From assembly GCF_003130705.1 (NCBI RefSeq), contig NZ_CP021354.1, positions 1,364,001 through 1,428,000 of the forward strand: 64,000 nt of DNA, read 5' to 3'. This document shows positions 60,127 through 64,000 of this stretch, in pieces. The stretch comes from Rhodococcus oxybenzonivorans. Its GTDB lineage: Bacteria > Actinomycetota > Actinomycetes > Mycobacteriales > Mycobacteriaceae. Made by a program: the position numbers and the translations under genes. The notes under the pieces are model-generated. The model did not search any database, was not told the origin of the DNA, and was given only the letters and a program-made list of their open reading frames with translations. The stretch's first letter is position 1. Each line of letters opens with the position of its first letter.

Positions 60127-61269
60127 GTGCGGCGTTCGTGGCGCATCGTGGCGTTACTCGCACTGGTCAGCGTGCTCTGGGCACCCACTGTCGGTGCGGT
60201 ACCCGTGCGCTCCGACGAGCGTCCCGGAACGGTCATCGCATCCTCCGAACTCCCGGCGGAGCTCCGACTTCCGGGTGCTGGCGCTGCGTACCGGATGACC
60301 TACCGCACCACCGACCGGCACGGCGTCACGCCCTGTACCGGAATGCTGTTCGTGCCGGCGGGCCCACCGCCCGACGGGGGCTGGCCGGTGATCGCCTGGG
60401 CGCACGGCACGGTGGGGAACTCCGATTACGACGCTCCGTCGGTGACCGGCGTCGACACGGAGTCGCGAGACTATGTCAGCAGCTGGCTGCAGAGGGGCTA
60501 CGCCGTCGCGGCGACGGACTACGTGGGGCTGGGCACTCCGGGGGTGCCGCCCTACCTCGACGGCAAGGTCGCCGGACGCAGTGTCGTCGATTCGGTCCGG
60601 GCTTCGAGGGAGGTCGACGACACCCTGAGCTCGTCCTGGGTCACGGTCGGACTGTCACAGGGTGGGCAGGCTTCCGTGTTCGCCGCCCACAATGCCACCG
60701 CCTACGCGCCGGAGCTCGACTACCGCGGCGCCGTCGCGGGCGGTGTGCCCTCGAACATCGAGCTGGTGGCGCCGTGGAGTGGTCCCTGGTTTCCGCCGCA
60801 GGGGCTCGCAGGCCTGACGGTGTACATGTCCTATCTGATCGCCGGGTTCCGCGACGCGTATCCGGAACTCGACCTCGACAGTTACCTCACCGAGGTGGGC
60901 AGGCGATTGGTCGATGCGGCGCCGGAGTTGCCGTTCCGCGAGTTCGCGAGGCTGACGCGCAACGTCTCGGTGGCGCAGATGCTGTCGCGCGGACTGGACG
61001 CGCCAGACCTGCAGTCGGCGCTGCGCGAGTATCTGGAAGTACCCGTCACCGGCTACGACCGCCCGCTACTGATCGTTCAAGGTGTCACGGACCCGTCGGT
61101 GCCGTTCCCCCTGACGGACAAACTTGCCGCCGACATGCGCCGAGCGGGAACCCCGCTCGACTACCGCATGTACTCGGGCGGCCACTTCGGCAGCATGTAC
61201 CAGTCCGCGCCGGAGCAGGCCGTGTTTGTGGCGGCACTGTTCAGGCAGTCGACGCGAGGTACCGGGTGA
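60127..61269 (+). CDS. Secreted lipase, LIP family
   Basis: A 380-residue exported alpha/beta hydrolase. Signal peptide to about residue 25 (RRSWRIVALLALVSVLWAP...VGAVP). Oxyanion WAHGTVG, nucleophile GLSQGGQ (Ser), Asp in GVTDPSVPF and His in YSGGHFGSM. The family contains triacylglycerol and long-chain lipases of actinobacteria. GTG 60127 is the start that puts the signal peptide at the N-terminus. Its last 29 bp overlap the convergent monooxygenase gene. Confidence 0.87.
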   Translation: MRRSWRIVALLALVSVLWAPTVGAVPVRSDERPGTVIASSELPAELRLPGAGAAYRMTYRTTDRHGVTPCTGMLFVPAGPPPDGGWPVIAWAHGTVGNSDYDAPSVTGVDTESRDYVSSWLQRGYAVAATDYVGLGTPGVPPYLDGKVAGRSVVDSVRASREVDDTLSSSWVTVGLSQGGQASVFAAHNATAYAPELDYRGAVAGGVPSNIELVAPWSGPWFPPQGLAGLTVYMSYLIAGFRDAYPELDLDSYLTEVGRRLVDAAPELPFREFARLTRNVSVAQMLSRGLDAPDLQSALREYLEVPVTGYDRPLLIVQGVTDPSVPFPLTDKLAADMRRAGTPLDYRMYSGGHFGSMYQSAPEQAVFVAALFRQSTRGTG

Positions 61270-62332
61270 GTTCGCGTGCGGCGGCTTGCCCCGCACGGTT
61301 GGCGCCGATGGTCGACGACGACGGCCCGTAACCGACCAGATGGATCCGCGGATCGGCAGCTACCTGGGTGGCCAGCCGCCCGGTCATCTCGATGCCGCCG
61401 CCCGGGCCGCGGAGTCGCAGCGGCGCCAGGTGGTCGAGCGAACTGCGAAAGCCCGTGCACCACAGAATCACATCGACGTTCTGCTCACGCCCGTCAGCCC
61501 AACGGACACCGGTCGCCGTGATCTCGCTGAACATGGGCAACCGGTCCAGCACCCCGCGCTCGCGGGCGGCGCGAATAGCGGGAGTGACAGGGAGGCCGGT
61601 CACCGACACCACCGAACCCGGCGGGAGCCCGCGCCGGACCCGATCCTCGACGAGAGCGACCGCGGCCCGCCCGATCTCGGGGGTGAAAGGCTCGTCCCGG
61701 AACTCGGGCGGACGCCGGGTAACCCACGTGGTGGTGGTGACCCGGGAGATCTCGTCGAGCAGTTGCACCGCCGAGATACCACCGCCGACCACCAGCACGT
61801 GGCGTCCCGCGAACTGATCCGCCGACGAATAATCCTTGGTGTGCAGCTGCTGTCCGGTGAACAACTCCGCGCCCGGATATCGGGGGATGAACGGGCGCTC
61901 CCAGGTGCCGGTGGCATTGATCAGTCCGCGAGCGGTGAAGGTGCCCGCGTCGGTCTCGATCCGCAGCCGCTGCTCGCGGGCACACACCACGCGCGTGTGG
62001 ACGGGCCGGTGCACGGGAAGTTCGAACTGTTTCTCGTACGTCGCGAAATACTGAGGGACGGCGGTCGACGCCTGCACCCGGGCCGCCGCCACGTCATCGA
62101 CGTCGACGCCGACCGCATCGGCGAAGGACAGGCCGGGAAGATCGTGCACCCCGTTGACAGTGCTCAGGGTCAGTGACGGCCAGCGGAACTGCCAGGCGCC
62201 CCCGGGCCCGGCCGCATGGTCGAGAACCACGAACTCCGTCTCCGGCTCCACCCCCAACCTGCGCAGGAAGTAGGCGGCGGACAACCCCGCCTGACCGGCC
62301 CCGATCACCACCACGTTCACATTCCGACTCAT
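61241..62332 (-). CDS. Flavin-dependent monooxygenase/oxidoreductase
   Basis: A 363-residue FAD/NAD(P)-binding protein. FAD Rossmann motif VIGAGQAGLSAAYFL (residues 9-23), NAD(P) motif VVGGGISAVQLL (about 180-191), and an Ala/Thr-Gly loop at ATGTW. It resembles the group B flavoprotein monooxygenases, but the FxGxxxHxxxW/Y Baeyer-Villiger signature is not visible. Substrate unknown. Overlaps the convergent lipase gene by 29 bp. Confidence 0.86.
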   Translation of the reverse strand: MSRNVNVVVIGAGQAGLSAAYFLRRLGVEPETEFVVLDHAAGPGGAWQFRWPSLTLSTVNGVHDLPGLSFADAVGVDVDDVAAARVQASTAVPQYFATYEKQFELPVHRPVHTRVVCAREQRLRIETDAGTFTARGLINATGTWERPFIPRYPGAELFTGQQLHTKDYSSADQFAGRHVLVVGGGISAVQLLDEISRVTTTTWVTRRPPEFRDEPFTPEIGRAAVALVEDRVRRGLPPGSVVSVTGLPVTPAIRAARERGVLDRLPMFSEITATGVRWADGREQNVDVILWCTGFRSSLDHLAPLRLRGPGGGIEMTGRLATQVAADPRIHLVGYGPSSSTIGANRAGQAAARELTRYLASTA

Positions 62333-62475
62333 GTTCGTCCTTACCTCCCCCTAGACAACTATCCGACCGGCTCCCGTGTTCCGGCCGTTCCGGCGTGTGG
62401 TTGGCTGGCAGCGGTCCAGTCGGGTGGGCACGTCAGCAACGCAACGGACAGCAAACACGGAGAAAGCGAGTGGAC

Positions 62476-63207
62476 ATGATCGGGACGAGTCGTGACGGCG
62501 ACGTCATCACCCTCGAATTACAACGCCCCGACCGCCGGAACGCCCTGAACACCGAACTCTGCGAGCGCCTGCGCGAGGAGATGGAGACGTCCGTCACCGA
62601 CGGCGGACGAGTGATCGTGCTCACCGGACAGGGTACCGCCTTCTGCGCGGGAGCCGATCTGTCGGGCGACGTGTACGCGGACGGGTTCACCGACACCCTG
62701 CTCGAGATGCTGCACACCATCGACTCGGTTCCCGTCCCGGTGATCGCCGCGATCAACGGTCCCGCCATCGGCGCAGGAAGCCAACTGGCCCTCGCCGCGG
62801 ACCTGCGGGTGGTCGCCCCCGAGGCGCGTTTCGCCATCCCCGCTGCCAAGCTCGGTATCTCCGTCGACAGGTGGACCGTGCACCGGCTGGCGTCGCTGAT
62901 CGGCGGCGGACCGGCCCGCACCATCCTTCTCGGAGCCGAGGAGGTCGGTGCCGACGAGGCCCTCGCCCACGGTCTCGCCAACAAGCGTGGCGACCTCGCA
63001 GTCGCACAGCGCTGGGCGCACTCCATCGCCCGGCTCGCCCCGCTGTCGTTGCAGCACCTGAAGATGGTTCTCAACGACGACGGAACCCAGAGCCCGCCGC
63101 CGCCCGAGCAGCTCGCCGCACTCCATGCCGCGTGGAAGAGTTACGACGCCCACGAAGCGCGGGTGGCACGCGCGGAGAAGCGGCCCCCGGTGTTCCGGGG
63201 CCGCTAG
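62476..63207 (+). CDS. echA6: Enoyl-CoA hydratase-like protein EchA6
   Basis: A 243-residue crotonase-fold protein that matches M. tuberculosis EchA6 (Rv0905) in length, in the start MIGxxxxxxVxTLELQRPxRRNALN, in LTGQGTAFCAGADLSGD, in NGPAIGAGSQLA, and in EKRPPxFxG at the end. The M. tuberculosis protein binds acyl-CoA and feeds mycolic-acid synthesis and is thought to lack hydratase activity. ATG 62476 was chosen by this match; GTG 62470 is possible. In M. tuberculosis its divergent neighbour is accD3, here 35.7 kb away. Confidence 0.92.
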   Translation: MIGTSRDGDVITLELQRPDRRNALNTELCERLREEMETSVTDGGRVIVLTGQGTAFCAGADLSGDVYADGFTDTLLEMLHTIDSVPVPVIAAINGPAIGAGSQLALAADLRVVAPEARFAIPAAKLGISVDRWTVHRLASLIGGGPARTILLGAEEVGADEALAHGLANKRGDLAVAQRWAHSIARLAPLSLQHLKMVLNDDGTQSPPPPEQLAALHAAWKSYDAHEARVARAEKRPPVFRGR

Positions 63208-63251
63208 CCGGCCGCGCCACGTACGGCGCACTCGTGGTTACAGTTGTCGGG

Positions 63252-64000
63252 ATGAACGCGAAACGCGCTGTGACCACAGTCCTGGCAACTGCCACACTCG
63301 GGTGGCTGACGAGGGCTGCGTGGGGACTGCCCGCGCAGATCGGTGCGTCCCGCGCGCAGGTGCGTCCCTACGCCGCGGCGTCGCCGAGATACCGCAACCA
63401 GCAGTTCCACAACTCCGACCCCGGCAGCACGATGTTGCCGGGATCGGAAACCGGAATCCTGAAGGCGCTCGTCACCCGGGGTACCGCGGGACGACCGCGC
63501 AGGCCGATTCCCCTGGCCACGCCCCTCGCACCGGTCGAGGCAGCCGACGTCGCGGTCACCTGGTACGGCCATTCGAGTGTGCTCGTCGAGGTCGAGGGGT
63601 ACCGGGTCCTGGCCGATCCGGTGTGGAGTCGCCGGGTGTCTCCGTCGACGTTCCTCGGTCCGTCCCGCATGCATCCCACACCGGTGCCACTCTCGGACCT
63701 GCCTGCCGTCGACGCCATCGTCATCTCCCACGATCACTACGACCACCTCGACATGGCGACGGTGCGGCAACTCGTCTCCAGCCAGAAGGCGCCGTTCGTC
63801 GTCCCGGTCGGGCTCGGCGCGCACCTGCGCCGGTGGCGGGTGCCGGAGGAGCGGATCGTGGAACTCGACTGGGACGAGTCGACCACCGTCGGTGCGCTCA
63901 CGCTGACCTGCACGGAGGCGCGGCACTTCTCCGGTCGCGGGTTCGTCCGCAACACCACGCAGTGGGCGTCGTGGGTTCTCGCCGGCCCCGAACGCACCGT
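63252..64000 (+). CDS. Metallo-beta-lactamase-fold hydrolase, Rv0906-like (5' part)
   Basis: First 249 residues; the gene runs past the window end. The first 25 residues are hydrophobic (signal or anchor). WYGHSSVLVEVEGYRVLADPVW and ISHDHYDHLD (zinc site HxHxDH) place it with NAPE-PLD/L-ascorbate-lactonase-type phosphodiesterases. It follows echA6 by 44 bp, as Rv0906 follows Rv0905. Confidence 0.9.
   Translation, partial: MNAKRAVTTVLATATLGWLTRAAWGLPAQIGASRAQVRPYAAASPRYRNQQFHNSDPGSTMLPGSETGILKALVTRGTAGRPRRPIPLATPLAPVEAADVAVTWYGHSSVLVEVEGYRVLADPVWSRRVSPSTFLGPSRMHPTPVPLSDLPAVDAIVISHDHYDHLDMATVRQLVSSQKAPFVVPVGLGAHLRRWRVPEERIVELDWDESTTVGALTLTCTEARHFSGRGFVRNTTQWASWVLAGPERT

Noticed and set aside
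58803..61331. 842-residue plus-strand frame
   Set aside because: It runs opposite the PLD gene and out of phase with the lipase gene; both of those have complete active-site motifs.

Overview
The window looks like a chromosomal segment from a high-GC mycolic-acid actinobacterium, most likely a Rhodococcus. Codon third positions are G/C-rich, GTG starts are frequent, and there are homologues of genes typical of that order (PrrA/PrrB, SepH, a fused AccD3, EchA6, an Ag85-type esterase). From memory of the M. tuberculosis H37Rv map, the core genes fall in the order of the Rv0881 to Rv0906 block: SpoU methyltransferase, small membrane protein, sepH, serC, citA, gltA2, prrB/prrA, accD3, echA6 and an Rv0906-like metallo-beta-lactamase-fold protein. 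That block is interrupted by accessory genes, above all by about 35.7 kb between accD3 (25.3-26.8 kb) and echA6 (62.5 kb), which are neighbours in M. tuberculosis.

Layout. 1-4.0 kb: a minus-strand operon of SDR, MoxR ATPase, VWA protein, CoxS-type Fe-S subunit and CoxL-type molybdenum subunit, cut by the window edge. 4.1-19.9 kb: core metabolism and signalling (RNA methyltransferase, sepH, deaminase, serC, two citrate synthases, pdxH, aldose epimerase, FKBP, prrAB, mscS, photolyase), with a frameshifted MFS exporter at 11.0-12.3 kb. 19.9-26.8 kb: an MFS/TetR divergent pair with matching putative operators, propionyl-CoA-type synthetase, a 55-residue protein, a secreted esterase and accD3.

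26.9-35.3 kb: a second molybdenum-hydroxylase operon (FAD subunit, a fused Fe-S/Mo subunit, a membrane protein with two ABM domains, a lipoprotein with a duplicated PepSY-like unit) facing a multicopper-oxidase lipoprotein with a C-terminal FG-GAP-like region. 35.7-37.9 kb: monomeric isocitrate dehydrogenase. 38.4-50.2 kb: an accessory stress/membrane region with two ANTAR proteins, a decayed third ANTAR copy, two paralogous TetR regulators (one frameshifted in a C run), a ferritin-like protein, DUF1206, a fatty-acid desaturase, DUF6131-like, CsbD and small membrane proteins, and a TIGR02206-like membrane protein.

50.5-53.5 kb: an XRE regulator, membrane protein and ABC-exporter operon with a recognisable leaderless promoter. 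53.6-63.2 kb: 7Fe ferredoxin, ABC-F ATPase, methyltransferase, aldo/keto reductase, cupin, PLD-family enzyme, secreted lipase, flavin monooxygenase and echA6. 63.3 kb to the end: an Rv0906-like hydrolase, cut by the window edge.

No rRNA, tRNA, CRISPR array, transposase or prophage gene was seen. Several strong terminators sit between convergent genes, some of them inside the last codons of the opposing gene.
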